Assembly (NCBI GenBank): GCA_020630955.1
Contig: JAHDIE010000032.1
Span: 1 to 39,756 of the forward strand
DNA: 39,756 bases
From: Saprospiraceae bacterium
GTDB taxonomy: Bacteria > Bacteroidota > Bacteroidia > Chitinophagales > Saprospiraceae
Reading direction: 5' to 3'
Position 1 is the first letter of the stretch; each line of letters begins with the position of its first letter. The position numbers and the translations under genes were made by a program. Of the stretch, positions 1-10,190 are shown one piece after another. Under the pieces are notes generated by a model, which saw only the letters and a program-made list of their open reading frames with translations, did not search any database and was not told the DNA's origin.

Positions 1-21
1 GATTATTATGTATGTGAACAG

Positions 22-46
22 GCAAAAGGTCTCCTGACCTCTTTGC
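22..46. other. Strong hairpin at window start
   Basis: GCAAAAGGTC (22-31) pairs with GACCTCTTTGC (36-46) across a TCCT loop, giving a 10-bp stem with one bulged base. No T-run follows, so it is not a standard intrinsic terminator on the + strand. It may close the transcript of a gene lying left of the window, or be a leader structure of the lipoprotein operon. The fold is seen in the sequence; the role is unknown. Confidence 0.4.
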
Positions 47-143
47 ATAATCTGTAGCAATGTGAATTTATGATCAATGTCCGAAACTCAAATAGACATG
101 CAGCGTTTCTTCTCAAAGCCAAATATATTATCAGAGACAAGAC

Positions 144-151
144 TATATTTG
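144..151 (+). promoter_or_regulatory. Candidate -7 box of lipoprotein-sigma operon
   Basis: TATATTTG matches the Bacteroidota -7 consensus TAnnTTTG exactly and lies 23 bases before the ATG at 175. No TTTG is seen at the usual -33 spacing, so the call rests on the -7 box and its position. Confidence 0.35.
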
Positions 152-174
152 TCTCACTAAGTAACAAATTCTAT

Positions 175-1944
175 ATGAAAAGAATATTATTTTTCTTTTT
201 ACTTATACTTGGGGTTATTTCCTGCCAAAGGGAGAATATCGATGAAATGGAAATTCCAGTTCTTGATGACAAGCCCAATGTTACAGTAGAAAGTAGTGTT
301 GTTGGGCTAGTTTCAGACGAAAATGGCGATCCTATCAATGATGCTCAAGTATTTCTGGGTAATCTACAAACAACGACCAATGAGTTAGGACTTTTCTCAT
401 TTGAAAATGAGTTGATGAGCCAAAATAATTCATATGTACAAGTGCAGAAAGAGGGGTACTTCAATGGATCAAGAAAATTTTCTACAGATTTAGAGGAAAA
501 AGTGACTGTGCGTGTTCAGTTATTGGAGAAAACAGCTGTTGGCGAAGTTCATACTTCTGATGGAGGATCCTTAGAAATTGGCCCTTCAAAAGTTGAATTA
601 CCCGCTGGAACCTATTTGCAATCTGATGGACAAGCATATAATGGTGATGTAGAGGTTTTTGCTAAATGGTTAGATCCTACTAAAAGAGAAACTTATGATC
701 AGATGCCTGGGGAATTGACTGGGCTTAATCAAGCAGGAGAGTCAAATGTATTGGTAAGCTACGGAATGATGGGAGTAGAATTGTTAAGTACGAATGGAGA
801 ATATTTAGATTTGCCTCAAGGACAGCAAGCTGTGATCCAAATGAAAGTGCCTACTGAACTTTTATCAACAGCACCTTCTACCATTCCATTATGGCATTTT
901 GATGAAATCTCAGGAAATTGGATTGAAGAAGGAGAGGCAAACCTGGAAAACGGTTATTATATTGGCGAAGTTGGTCATTTTTCTTTTTGGAATTGTGATG
1001 CACCTTATCCTTTGGTTGAAATTGATGGTTACATTGAAATCGATGGAGTAGCTTATGAAAATGGACAATTAAAAATTACAGATTTAGATAGTGGATTTTG
1101 TGCTTATGGATATACTGGAGAAAGAGGCTTTTTTACGGGAAAAGTTCCTAGAGATGCGAGCCTACTTTTGGAAATAATAGACCATTGTGGATTTGCATTG
1201 CAAGATATTGATCTTGGCTCATTTTCAAATGATCATTCATTGGGGATATTGGATGTAGATGCCAATGTTGCAAATGTCATAATAAGTGGATATTTATTTT
1301 CATGTGAAAACGAACAAACTGAAAATGGATATATTTTGGTCGTTGGCAATAATTTTGAAAGCACTATTGAAGTGGAAAATGATGGAAGCTTTTATGCAGA
1401 AATTCCTGGTTGTGGAATGGATACTTGGGTTGAATTATATGGGATTGATGTAACTGAAGGATTAATTAGTGAGGCTTACCCAATCAATTTTGTAGGATTT
1501 AATGATAATATACTTTTATATACTTGTAATGCATTTTATGAAACAAATGTTTCAATTTATTATAATGGGGTAGATTGGATATCCCAAGATTCTAGTAATT
1601 ATGTTTACTATGTTCAATCTTATTATGATGATGATAATATTCCTCAAATAGAATTTATTTCAATTTTTGCGATACCATCCAATATTCCAAATCCAAATTT
1701 ATCACCAATATTTTGGGCAGAATTTGAAAACGATATCGGAGAAAATACAGCTAGCTATTATATTCAATTTTTAAACCATGGATTTAGTATCATGGGAGAA
1801 TGTAACTTTTTATCACAAAATCAGGGAGGGTCCGAAGTAATAAGCCTAACCGGAGAATTTCTTGAGGAACCAGATGTGTATGATCCAGGATTGTATCCAG
1901 GAGATGTAATTCCCTTGATTTTTGAAATAACATTAGAAAAATGA
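175..1944 (+). CDS. Surface lipoprotein with CarboxypepD_reg-like and FAM171/CILP-like domains
   Basis: A secreted lipoprotein of 589 residues. The start at 175 is chosen because it opens directly on a lipoprotein signal peptide (MKRILFFFLLILGVISC, lipidated Cys at residue 17); reading on to an upstream ATG at 70 would bury that signal. Residues of about 38-115 look like a carboxypeptidase regulatory-like beta-sandwich (VVGLVSDENGDPINDAQV, then GLFSFENE). Residues of about 120-270 resemble the domain shared by eukaryotic FAM171/CILP proteins and many Bacteroidota lipoproteins (VELPAGTY, MPGELTGLN, SYGMMGVEL, PLWHFDE, VGHFSFWNCD). The rest is beta-rich with paired cysteines and no recognised domain. 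Its stop codon directly abuts the sigma-factor start, so it is probably co-transcribed with it and may act in the same surface-sensing pathway. Domain names come from motif recall, not a search. Confidence 0.8.
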   Translation: MKRILFFFLLILGVISCQRENIDEMEIPVLDDKPNVTVESSVVGLVSDENGDPINDAQVFLGNLQTTTNELGLFSFENELMSQNNSYVQVQKEGYFNGSRKFSTDLEEKVTVRVQLLEKTAVGEVHTSDGGSLEIGPSKVELPAGTYLQSDGQAYNGDVEVFAKWLDPTKRETYDQMPGELTGLNQAGESNVLVSYGMMGVELLSTNGEYLDLPQGQQAVIQMKVPTELLSTAPSTIPLWHFDEISGNWIEEGEANLENGYYIGEVGHFSFWNCDAPYPLVEIDGYIEIDGVAYENGQLKITDLDSGFCAYGYTGERGFFTGKVPRDASLLLEIIDHCGFALQDIDLGSFSNDHSLGILDVDANVANVIISGYLFSCENEQTENGYILVVGNNFESTIEVENDGSFYAEIPGCGMDTWVELYGIDVTEGLISEAYPINFVGFNDNILLYTCNAFYETNVSIYYNGVDWISQDSSNYVYYVQSYYDDDNIPQIEFISIFAIPSNIPNPNLSPIFWAEFENDIGENTASYYIQFLNHGFSIMGECNFLSQNQGGSEVISLTGEFLEEPDVYDPGLYPGDVIPLIFEITLEK

Positions 1945-2490
1945 ATGGATGTAACTAATCTCGTCGAACGATTAAAACAAGGAGAAGAAAAAGCATACAA
2001 GGAATTGGTGTTCTCCTATTCAAAGAAATTAATGTCGGTTTCGAGATTATACGCATCCACCCTGCAAGAAGCTCAAGATAATTTACAAGATACTTTTGTG
2101 GTATTGTTTCGAAAAATCTCTGAATTTAAGGGAACTCATGAAGCACAATTATATGCTTGGATGAAACAAATTCTAATTTATAAGGCTTTAACTAAAAATC
2201 AAAAAAAATATAAAAAGCTTGAGTCTGCACTTGAAGAAGCAAAAGAATATACATTGTTAGATGCAGATGCAGTTAGTCAATTAAGTCACAAAGAAATAAT
2301 TGCGATAGTTTATGAATTACCGCAAGGTTACAAAGAAGTTTTCTCTTTGTATGCAATAGAAGGATTTTCGCACAAAGAAATTGGAGTTAAAATGGGAATA
2401 GCAGAAAGTAGTTCTAGATCTCAATATTCCAGAGCAAAGAAAATTCTCCAAGAAAAAATTAATGAACTTTCTAAAGTGTTTTTAACATGA
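1945..2490 (+). CDS. ECF-type RNA polymerase sigma factor
   Basis: A 181-residue sigma-70 family protein of extracytoplasmic-function size. Region 2 covers about residues 20-85, with the acidic stretch AQDNLQDTFVVLFRKI and the promoter-melting part AWMKQILIYKAL. Region 4 covers about residues 118-170 and holds the helix-turn-helix YKEVFSLYAIEGFSHKEIG and the basic tail SRAKKILQEKI. The ATG follows the lipoprotein stop with no gap, and the gene overlaps the next by ATGA (2487-2490), so the three are translationally coupled. By family knowledge it directs RNA polymerase to a small regulon and is held inactive by a membrane partner, here most likely the next gene product. Its target promoters cannot be read from this window. 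Confidence 0.93.
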   Translation: MDVTNLVERLKQGEEKAYKELVFSYSKKLMSVSRLYASTLQEAQDNLQDTFVVLFRKISEFKGTHEAQLYAWMKQILIYKALTKNQKKYKKLESALEEAKEYTLLDADAVSQLSHKEIIAIVYELPQGYKEVFSLYAIEGFSHKEIGVKMGIAESSSRSQYSRAKKILQEKINELSKVFLT

Positions 2491-3839
2491 AAGATGATTA
2501 CAAAGATATTTTTAAAAGGCATTTTGATGCCCATGAAGACGACATTAACCCTCAGTTAATTTGGGAAAACATCAAGCCTAAAAAGAAGGAAAGAGCTTTG
2601 TGGATGTTCTTGTTTCCATTTTTATTGGTATTGGGGATGGTGTCACTTTATCTTATAAATAACCCCACAGCAAATGAACTGAATAACGAAAATACTGATC
2701 TGAAATTTGGGCAGATACCATCAGAAGAATTACATGCCAGTACAGAAGTAATAACGAATAATACACAAAGTTTGGCTGCAAATAATAATCATCAATCTTC
2801 GAAAGAAAATGAATTAGTACAAAATTCGATTAACCGGAATGAAAAATTTGCAAACAACTTATTAAGACCAAGAGAAAAAAATAATTTTACGGAAGTAAAG
2901 AAATCACCAACAAAAGTTGTATTTGTCGATAATAATACCAAGTTAGATTCGAATTTATTAGTTGAACAAGTAAAACAAGAAAAGTTTAAATCCTTAGACT
3001 CAAATAAAATAGGAACTAAATCAATAGCTATTGCTAAATTAGATCAATTGGAAGATCATTGGATCATTGAACTTGAATTAAAACCTAAAGAAAAAGAGTC
3101 AATGTTTTTAAATCTTTCAGCTGGGGGGGGCAAATCTGTAGAAGTCAAAAGTGCGATAAGTCCGAAATGGAGTTTGGCCACAGTTGGATCTTATGGAATC
3201 ATGTCTATTGCAAGAAAAGGTGATGAAGAATATGTGGCTTTGCGAAATGAAACTTTGAGCGACTTAGAAGCAATCAGGTCAAATCTATTTTTAAATTTTC
3301 ATCTCTCGAATAGAATATCACTAAGCACAGGTTTGCAATATACACGCCTAAATGAATTGTTCGAATGGCAGGGTGAATATCTTCAGTCAAAAAATGGACA
3401 ATATATTTCAGAAATTGTAATAACACCCGAAGGAACCGTTAATAATTTTTCTGAAGGAGAATACAAGGAAAGAGTGTCAAGAAATATGAAGATCTACAAC
3501 AAGACCAATTTGATTTCTGTTCCTTTAAAATTAAATCTTCATCAGAGTTTAGGAGGTATTGTAATTTCATTATCTGGAGGGGTTGAAGCCAATGTTTTTA
3601 ATTGGAATGAAGGTTTTACATTAAATAAGCAAGGAATTCCTATAGATCTTGGAAAACAAGAAGACATTCAATTTGGCATTAATTATACCGCTGGCTTAGG
3701 CTTTGAATATTTGGTTACTAGACATCTTGCTGTTTCTGCAAATTTAGGTCTGACCACCATCTCTAGTAAGGAGCCAAACCTGACCAGTGATTACCAATTA
3801 ACAGAAATGGGTTTAGGTATTCGATATTTTATTGATTAG
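2487..3839 (+). CDS. Anti-sigma-like inner-membrane anchor fused to an outer-membrane-type beta-barrel
   Basis: A 450-residue protein in three parts. Residues 1-36 are charged and cytoplasmic (IFKRHFDAHEDDINPQLIWE), as in N-termini that bind ECF sigma factors. Residues of about 38-57 are one membrane helix (ALWMFLFPFLLVLGMVSLYL). A long Asn/Lys/Ser-rich linker runs to about residue 205. The remainder alternates polar and hydrophobic residues in strands (NLFLNFHLSNRISLSTGLQY, VISLSGGVEANVF, LAVSANLGLT) and ends GLGIRYFID, as in PorT/OmpA-like barrels. The linker could cross the periplasm. The sigma-binding role is inferred from operon position and topology. Codons 213-215 lie in an 8-G run that could slip. 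The 3' end overlaps the convergent flavoprotein gene by 11 bases. Confidence 0.75.
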   Translation: MKDDYKDIFKRHFDAHEDDINPQLIWENIKPKKKERALWMFLFPFLLVLGMVSLYLINNPTANELNNENTDLKFGQIPSEELHASTEVITNNTQSLAANNNHQSSKENELVQNSINRNEKFANNLLRPREKNNFTEVKKSPTKVVFVDNNTKLDSNLLVEQVKQEKFKSLDSNKIGTKSIAIAKLDQLEDHWIIELELKPKEKESMFLNLSAGGGKSVEVKSAISPKWSLATVGSYGIMSIARKGDEEYVALRNETLSDLEAIRSNLFLNFHLSNRISLSTGLQYTRLNELFEWQGEYLQSKNGQYISEIVITPEGTVNNFSEGEYKERVSRNMKIYNKTNLISVPLKLNLHQSLGGIVISLSGGVEANVFNWNEGFTLNKQGIPIDLGKQEDIQFGINYTAGLGFEYLVTRHLAVSANLGLTTISSKEPNLTSDYQLTEMGLGIRYFID

Positions 3840-5058
3840 AAAGATTTGAGTTTAATTTTGAAGCGACAAAGGCAGTAGACCATGCTGCTTGGAAATTATA
3901 ACCTCCCGTTATTCCATCGATGTCAATAACTTCCCCTGCAAAATATAAATTCGGGATCACTTTGCTTTCCATGGTATTGAAATCAATATCATCAAGACTT
4001 ATACCACCGCAGGTTACAAACTCTTCTTTAAATGTGGTTTTACCATTAACGTGGTAGACATCATTTGAAATTATAGTGACAATGCGATTAAAGGATTTTC
4101 TTCCTAATTCTCCCCACGCTTTGTTTAAATCAAGTCCTGCTTTTTCAAGCAAATAATTCCACAGCCGACTTGGGATGCCGAACGGCTTTATCTTCATCAA
4201 TGGTTTTTTAGGATTGGCTTTCCCTATCTTTTGAAGTTCATTAAAAATAGTTTCGTGATTTTGAATATTGACCCAATTAATTTGCGCATTAAATTGGTAG
4301 TTTTTTTCATAAAGTTCTCTTGCTCCAAAAGCAGATGTTTTCAATACTGCAGGTCCACTCATTCCCCAATGTGTGATCATTAGTGGTCCTTCTGCTTTCA
4401 ATTTTGATCCTTGGATTTTTACAGTCACCGAACTTGCTGCCACGCCCATAAGCTCAGTGATTTTTTCTTCAGGCATATTAAAAGTAAACAATGATGGAAC
4501 GGGTTCGACTATGTTATGACCAAGTTTCTCAAGCCATTCGAAACCTTTTCTTTTTGGAGAGCCGCCCGTAGCAATTATTACTTTGTCAAAGTAGTCACAC
4601 TCTCCATCTGAAAAAATTAATTGGATAGATTTTTCAGATTTTTGGATATCAGTGACCCACTTACTTGTGTGAAGTTCAATCTTTAATCGAGAAATTTCAG
4701 ACATGAAGCAATTGATAATGCTTTCAGAATTGTTTGATTCTGGAAATACCCGATTATCCTCTTGCGTGTATAGAGGAACATTTCTTTTTTCAAACCATTC
4801 TTGGGTGTCGTTGGTATTAAAGGTTTTCAAAAGCCCCTTCATTTTTTTGGAACCCCGAGGATAAGCGGCCATCAGTTCTTTAATAGAAGAAGAGCCATTG
4901 GTGACATTGCATCTTCCTCCTCCTGAAATTTTTACTTTAGAAAGTGTTTTATTCGATTTCTCAAAGATGCAGACCTCTGATTTTGGGTGGTTTTCTTTGG
5001 CATTTATAGCAGAGAAAAAACCAGCAGCACCTCCACCAATAATCGCTATTTTTAACAT
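3829..5058 (-). CDS. HI0933/YhiN-family FAD-dependent oxidoreductase
   Basis: A 409-residue flavoprotein. The N-terminal dinucleotide-binding loop is IIGGGAAGFFSAINA (residues 6-20), followed by the FAD-contact motif KVKISGGGRCNVTNGS (about 41-56) that marks the HI0933/YhiN group. Mid-protein it has ATGGSPKRKGFEW, and near the end the second FAD-binding block LYFAGEVIDIDGITGGYNFQ. Length and motif order fit the whole family. Members are annotated as aminoacetone oxidase-like or BaiN-like, but the physiological substrate of most is unknown and none is assigned here. The ATG at 5058 is right at the GG-loop strand. It is a single gene, convergent with the sigma operon. Confidence 0.88.
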   Translation of the reverse strand: MLKIAIIGGGAAGFFSAINAKENHPKSEVCIFEKSNKTLSKVKISGGGRCNVTNGSSSIKELMAAYPRGSKKMKGLLKTFNTNDTQEWFEKRNVPLYTQEDNRVFPESNNSESIINCFMSEISRLKIELHTSKWVTDIQKSEKSIQLIFSDGECDYFDKVIIATGGSPKRKGFEWLEKLGHNIVEPVPSLFTFNMPEEKITELMGVAASSVTVKIQGSKLKAEGPLMITHWGMSGPAVLKTSAFGARELYEKNYQFNAQINWVNIQNHETIFNELQKIGKANPKKPLMKIKPFGIPSRLWNYLLEKAGLDLNKAWGELGRKSFNRIVTIISNDVYHVNGKTTFKEEFVTCGGISLDDIDFNTMESKVIPNLYFAGEVIDIDGITGGYNFQAAWSTAFVASKLNSNLSNQ

Positions 5059-5385
5059 GCAGACAAGTTACATAAATTGAAGAATTCCTTTGATGTATAA
5101 TACTTCCTTTCAGAATTTATTCTGATTTAATTGACCTTAATTTGATGATTTTATTAGAAAATGCATTTAAGAACTTTCCACGTTTATTCATGGAGGTGCA
5201 ATAGACTTAGTATTTTTTTTTGCGAAAATAGCTTAAAGAATTAAAAAATTAGGTTCCAAAATTTTTCGGCTTGAGGTAGTTGTCAAATTTTTCTATCAAG
5301 AAAACATTTGAATAAAACGAATTTCCTAATTCATTAATGTATATTTCTATTCGAACGATGCTTTGCATTAATAAATTATTCAAAA
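5059..5385. other. 327-base gap between flavoprotein and symporter genes
   Basis: No open frame with coding character is seen. The gap must hold divergent promoters for the flavoprotein (-) and the DUF4212/symporter pair (+), but no clean TAnnTTTG box was found on either strand. A small perfect inverted repeat, TCAGAA-TTTA-TTCTGA (5110-5125), lies about 50 bases before the flavoprotein start and could be an operator or chance. Confidence 0.5.
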
Positions 5386-5637
5386 ATGAGCAGATCTAAG
5401 GAATATTGGAGAAGGAATATTAGATACTTAATGATATTACTACTTATTTGGTTTTTGGTTTCCTATGGGGCAGGAATCATTTTTGTAGACCAATTGAATA
5501 CCATTAAAATTGGTGGCTTTCCTTTAGGATTTTGGTTTGCGCAACAAGGAGCAATTTATATTTTTGTCATCTTGATATTTGTCTATGTTCGTTTGATGAA
5601 TAGCCTTGATGTGGAATTTGAAGTAAACGAGGATTAA
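5386..5637 (+). CDS. DUF4212 small subunit of a sodium:solute symporter
   Basis: An 83-residue membrane protein with two helices (about residues 14-32 and 48-68) and an acidic tail (DVEFEVNED). The motif WRRNIRYLMILLLIWFLVSY, then GFPLGFWFAQQGAIYIFVI, is typical of DUF4212, the small partner encoded just before VC_2705-type symporters. The stop ends one base before the ATG of the large subunit at 5639, so the two are surely one transcript. By family knowledge it associates with the large subunit; its exact role in transport is not established. Confidence 0.92.
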   Translation: MSRSKEYWRRNIRYLMILLLIWFLVSYGAGIIFVDQLNTIKIGGFPLGFWFAQQGAIYIFVILIFVYVRLMNSLDVEFEVNED

Positions 5638-5638
5638 T

Positions 5639-7387
5639 ATGAGTATTCAAGTATGGACCTATATTTTAGTAGCGATAACATTTGCCATGTACATTGGTAT
5701 CGCAATTTGGTCAAGAGCTGGTTCAACAAAGGATTTTTATGTTGCAGGGGGAGGCGTACATCCTGTAGTTAATGGATTGGCCACAGCGGCAGATTGGATG
5801 TCTGCTGCCTCTTTTATATCTATGGCAGGTATCATTTCTTTTGCAGGTTATGATGGAGCTGTTTACCTCATGGGATGGACAGGTGGATACGTCTTGCTTG
5901 CATTATTGCTTGCTCCATATCTGAGAAAATTTGGAAAATTTACTGTTCCTGATTTTATAGGTGACCGTTATTATTCCAATGTTGCAAGAACAGTTGCAGT
6001 GGTTTGTGCCTTAATTGTTTCTTTTACTTATGTAGCAGGCCAGATGCGTGGAGTGGGGGTTGTTTTTTCACGATTTCTTGAAGTTTCAATAAATAGTGGC
6101 GTCTTAATTGGAATGGGTATTGTTTTCTTTTATGCAGTACTTGGAGGAATGAAGGGTATCACCTACACTCAAGTGGTTCAATATTGTGTATTGATTTTCG
6201 CTTTTATGGTTCCAGCCATTTTTATTTCAATCCAAATGACCAATAATCCGATCCCACAATTGGGTTTTGGAGGACAACTTGAAGGCGGAAGCTATTTATT
6301 AGATAAGCTCAATGGATTGCATGAGCAACTTGGCTTTGCATCCTATACCTCAGGGCAGAAGTCAAAACTTGATGTATTTGCGATTACCTTAGCATTAATG
6401 GCAGGAACTGCTGGGTTGCCGCATGTAATCGTTCGTTTTTTTACGGTTCCAAAAGTACGAGATGCGAGAAAATCAGCAGGTTATGCTCTGCTCTTTATTG
6501 CGATTCTCTATACTACAGCACCTGCCATTGCAGCTTTTGCAAGAACAAACCTCATTAATACGGTTAACAATCAACCATATTCTGAAATGCCTGCTTGGTT
6601 TTCAAATTGGGAAAAAACGGGTTTGTTAAGCTTTAATGATAAGAACAATGACGGTAGGATTCAATATTATGATGATTCTAATATGGAATTTAATAACAAA
6701 TATGCCATACCAAACAATTGGCAAGGCAATGAGTTAAAAATAGATAGAGATATCATGGTGTTGGCAAATCCAGAGATTGCAAAATTACCAAACTGGGTTG
6801 TTGCCTTGGTCGCTGCCGGAGGATTAGCCGCTGCCTTGTCTACTGCCGCAGGATTGTTATTGGTGATCTCTAGTTCGATTTCTCATGATCTTTTGAAAAA
6901 GCAATTTAAGCCAAACATGACCGATAAAGAAGAATTGCTTTATGCTAGAATTTCTGCGGCAGTTGCAGTAGGAGTGGCTGGATATTTTGGAATTAATCCA
7001 CCAGATTTTGTTGCAGCAGTTGTTGCATTAGCATTTGGTCTTGCTGCCGCATCATTTTTTCCTGCTATAATTCTTGGTGTATTTGATAAACGGATGAATA
7101 AGGAAGGAGCAATTTCAGGAATGGTAGTTGGGATTTGTATTATGACTTTCTATATTTTAAAATTTAAATTCGGAATCTTTGATGGAGGGAAAGAGGCCAT
7201 TGCTGGTTTGAAATCAGATTGGTGGTTTGGAATTTCTCCAGAAGGCTTTGGTATGATAGCTATGTTAATCAATTTTGTTATTTCTGTTGTTGTCTCAAGA
7301 CTTACTGAAGCTCCTCCGCCTGATGTACAATCATTGGTTGAAGATATTAGAATTCCAAAGGGATCAAAAGCAGGAGTCGTACATTAG
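5639..7387 (+). CDS. VC_2705-type sodium:solute symporter, large subunit
   Basis: A 582-residue SSS-family permease with about 13 membrane helices and the LeuT-type fold. Recognisable parts are SKDFYVAGGG-like text near the N-terminus (STKDFYVAGGGVHPVVNGLA), AADWMSAASFISMAG, GLPHVIVRFFTVP and the helix AALSTAAGLLLVISSSISHD. Pairing with the DUF4212 gene places it in the VC_2705 subfamily, whose members carry acetate and other short monocarboxylates or stay unassigned; the substrate here is not known. An extramembrane loop at residues 334-345 reads as a complete EF-hand calcium loop (DKNNDGRIQYYD). Length is normal for the subfamily. Confidence 0.92.
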   Translation: MSIQVWTYILVAITFAMYIGIAIWSRAGSTKDFYVAGGGVHPVVNGLATAADWMSAASFISMAGIISFAGYDGAVYLMGWTGGYVLLALLLAPYLRKFGKFTVPDFIGDRYYSNVARTVAVVCALIVSFTYVAGQMRGVGVVFSRFLEVSINSGVLIGMGIVFFYAVLGGMKGITYTQVVQYCVLIFAFMVPAIFISIQMTNNPIPQLGFGGQLEGGSYLLDKLNGLHEQLGFASYTSGQKSKLDVFAITLALMAGTAGLPHVIVRFFTVPKVRDARKSAGYALLFIAILYTTAPAIAAFARTNLINTVNNQPYSEMPAWFSNWEKTGLLSFNDKNNDGRIQYYDDSNMEFNNKYAIPNNWQGNELKIDRDIMVLANPEIAKLPNWVVALVAAGGLAAALSTAAGLLLVISSSISHDLLKKQFKPNMTDKEELLYARISAAVAVGVAGYFGINPPDFVAAVVALAFGLAAASFFPAIILGVFDKRMNKEGAISGMVVGICIMTFYILKFKFGIFDGGKEAIAGLKSDWWFGISPEGFGMIAMLINFVISVVVSRLTEAPPPDVQSLVEDIRIPKGSKAGVVH

Positions 7388-7664
7388 AAATTATGTTTAC
7401 TTTAATGTTATGATAACTTGAAGAGCTAGGGTTTGAAATAATATTTGTTTTGACCTTAATGGATATTAATATTTATCTAAAGATAAAATTGTGCATGATG
7501 GAATTGATGTTTCGTCTCTAACAATTCGTATCTAAGTACAACATAATATACTCACTGCCAAAGTAAAGCCTTGAGAAAATTTCTTGTATTGATTGGTAGT
7601 GTTGTAAGTCGATATGTATCCGAGATACACTGCTTATTAGTTTCTTTCTTAACAATTTCCCAAA
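7388..7664. other. 277-base gap between convergent genes
   Basis: Lies between the 3' ends of the symporter (+) and the hydrolase (-). No coding frame or T-run terminator is visible. A perfect TGTATC-CGA-GATACA inverted repeat (7615-7629) could form a short hairpin near the end of the hydrolase transcript, but it lacks a T-tract on either strand. Confidence 0.4.
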
Positions 7665-8384
7665 CTAGTTTGAAAGAATATCCAGCAACAAGTTATTGAT
7701 CTCCTCCGCTCTTGTTAAGGTGATCATGTGTGAGCCGTTTTCTATCAGATAATGGTAATCTACATTTTTAATAGGGATTGTATTGTCTTCATTTCCATGA
7801 ATGTGTATAATAGAATCGTCGTAATGAGTTTTGTCCCATTCAATAATCATGCGCACAGAATTCTTCATGAACTTTTTGTCTTTATCACGCAGCATACTTT
7901 TGAATATTTCTTTCTCTTTGTTTCTATCTGGTTCAACAATTGGTTGCAAAATCAATGCCCCAATCTTTGTTATTCCTCCTCCAATTAATTTGTAAATTGG
8001 AAATTTCTTTTGGAAATTATATCTTCTTGGAAGTTCCTTGTTGCATTTTGCACTTGAAATGATTATTACTTTTTCTGGATTTAAAAATTCATTCATTTCA
8101 CAGGCAAGCATACCTCCCAATGAAGCCCCGATGAGAATAAAATTTTCCGTGGAGTCTATTTGACTTGAAAGTTGAAATGCATAATCTGCCATGTTGGTTC
8201 CATCTTTGGGAATATGATATTTGATATCCACGACCTTATGGTCTTGAAACTTTAGTTTTGAAAAAAGTCTATGATCTGCACCTTGTCCAGGTAATAAGTA
8301 TATGGTCGGTTTTTCTACTTGCGTAAAAATATTTGCGGAAGCATAAAAGGTAAATATCAAAAAGAATGCGGTGTTTAGTTTCAA
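7665..8384 (-). CDS. Secreted alpha/beta-fold hydrolase
   Basis: A 239-residue alpha/beta hydrolase with an N-terminal export signal (residues 1 to about 19, LNTAFFLIFTFYASA). The fold begins at IYLLPGQGADHRLF. The nucleophile elbow is IGASLGG with Ser88; the acid is likely the Asp in HGNEDNTIP (about 201) and the base the His in ENGSHMI (about 219), so the triad is complete. No in-frame ATG lies near the signal peptide, so the start is a TTG at 8384 or another non-ATG codon. Substrate is unknown; length is short for lipases and fits small esterases. It stands alone, convergent with the symporter operon. Confidence 0.75.
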   Translation of the reverse strand: MKLNTAFFLIFTFYASANIFTQVEKPTIYLLPGQGADHRLFSKLKFQDHKVVDIKYHIPKDGTNMADYAFQLSSQIDSTENFILIGASLGGMLACEMNEFLNPEKVIIISSAKCNKELPRRYNFQKKFPIYKLIGGGITKIGALILQPIVEPDRNKEKEIFKSMLRDKDKKFMKNSVRMIIEWDKTHYDDSIIHIHGNEDNTIPIKNVDYHYLIENGSHMITLTRAEEINNLLLDILSN

Positions 8385-8519
8385 AATGAACTCTATTGAT
8401 TTCTTATTAAAATGAGCTTAGTCAAGATTATATTGTTTAATTCTAGTTTTTCTTGAATTAAATAATGAGTTGGTAATTTTTTACATTCAGTAAATAGGGT
8501 AGTAAAGCACTAACACTAA

Positions 8520-10190
<1,671 letters not shown>

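Noticed and set aside
70-174. Upstream extension of the lipoprotein gene to an ATG at 70
   Set aside because: It would place 35 residues before a perfect lipoprotein signal peptide and would start upstream of the -7 box at 144.
7615-7629. TGTATC-CGA-GATACA hairpin as a terminator
   Set aside because: No T-run follows on either strand; it is kept only as a note within the intergenic description.
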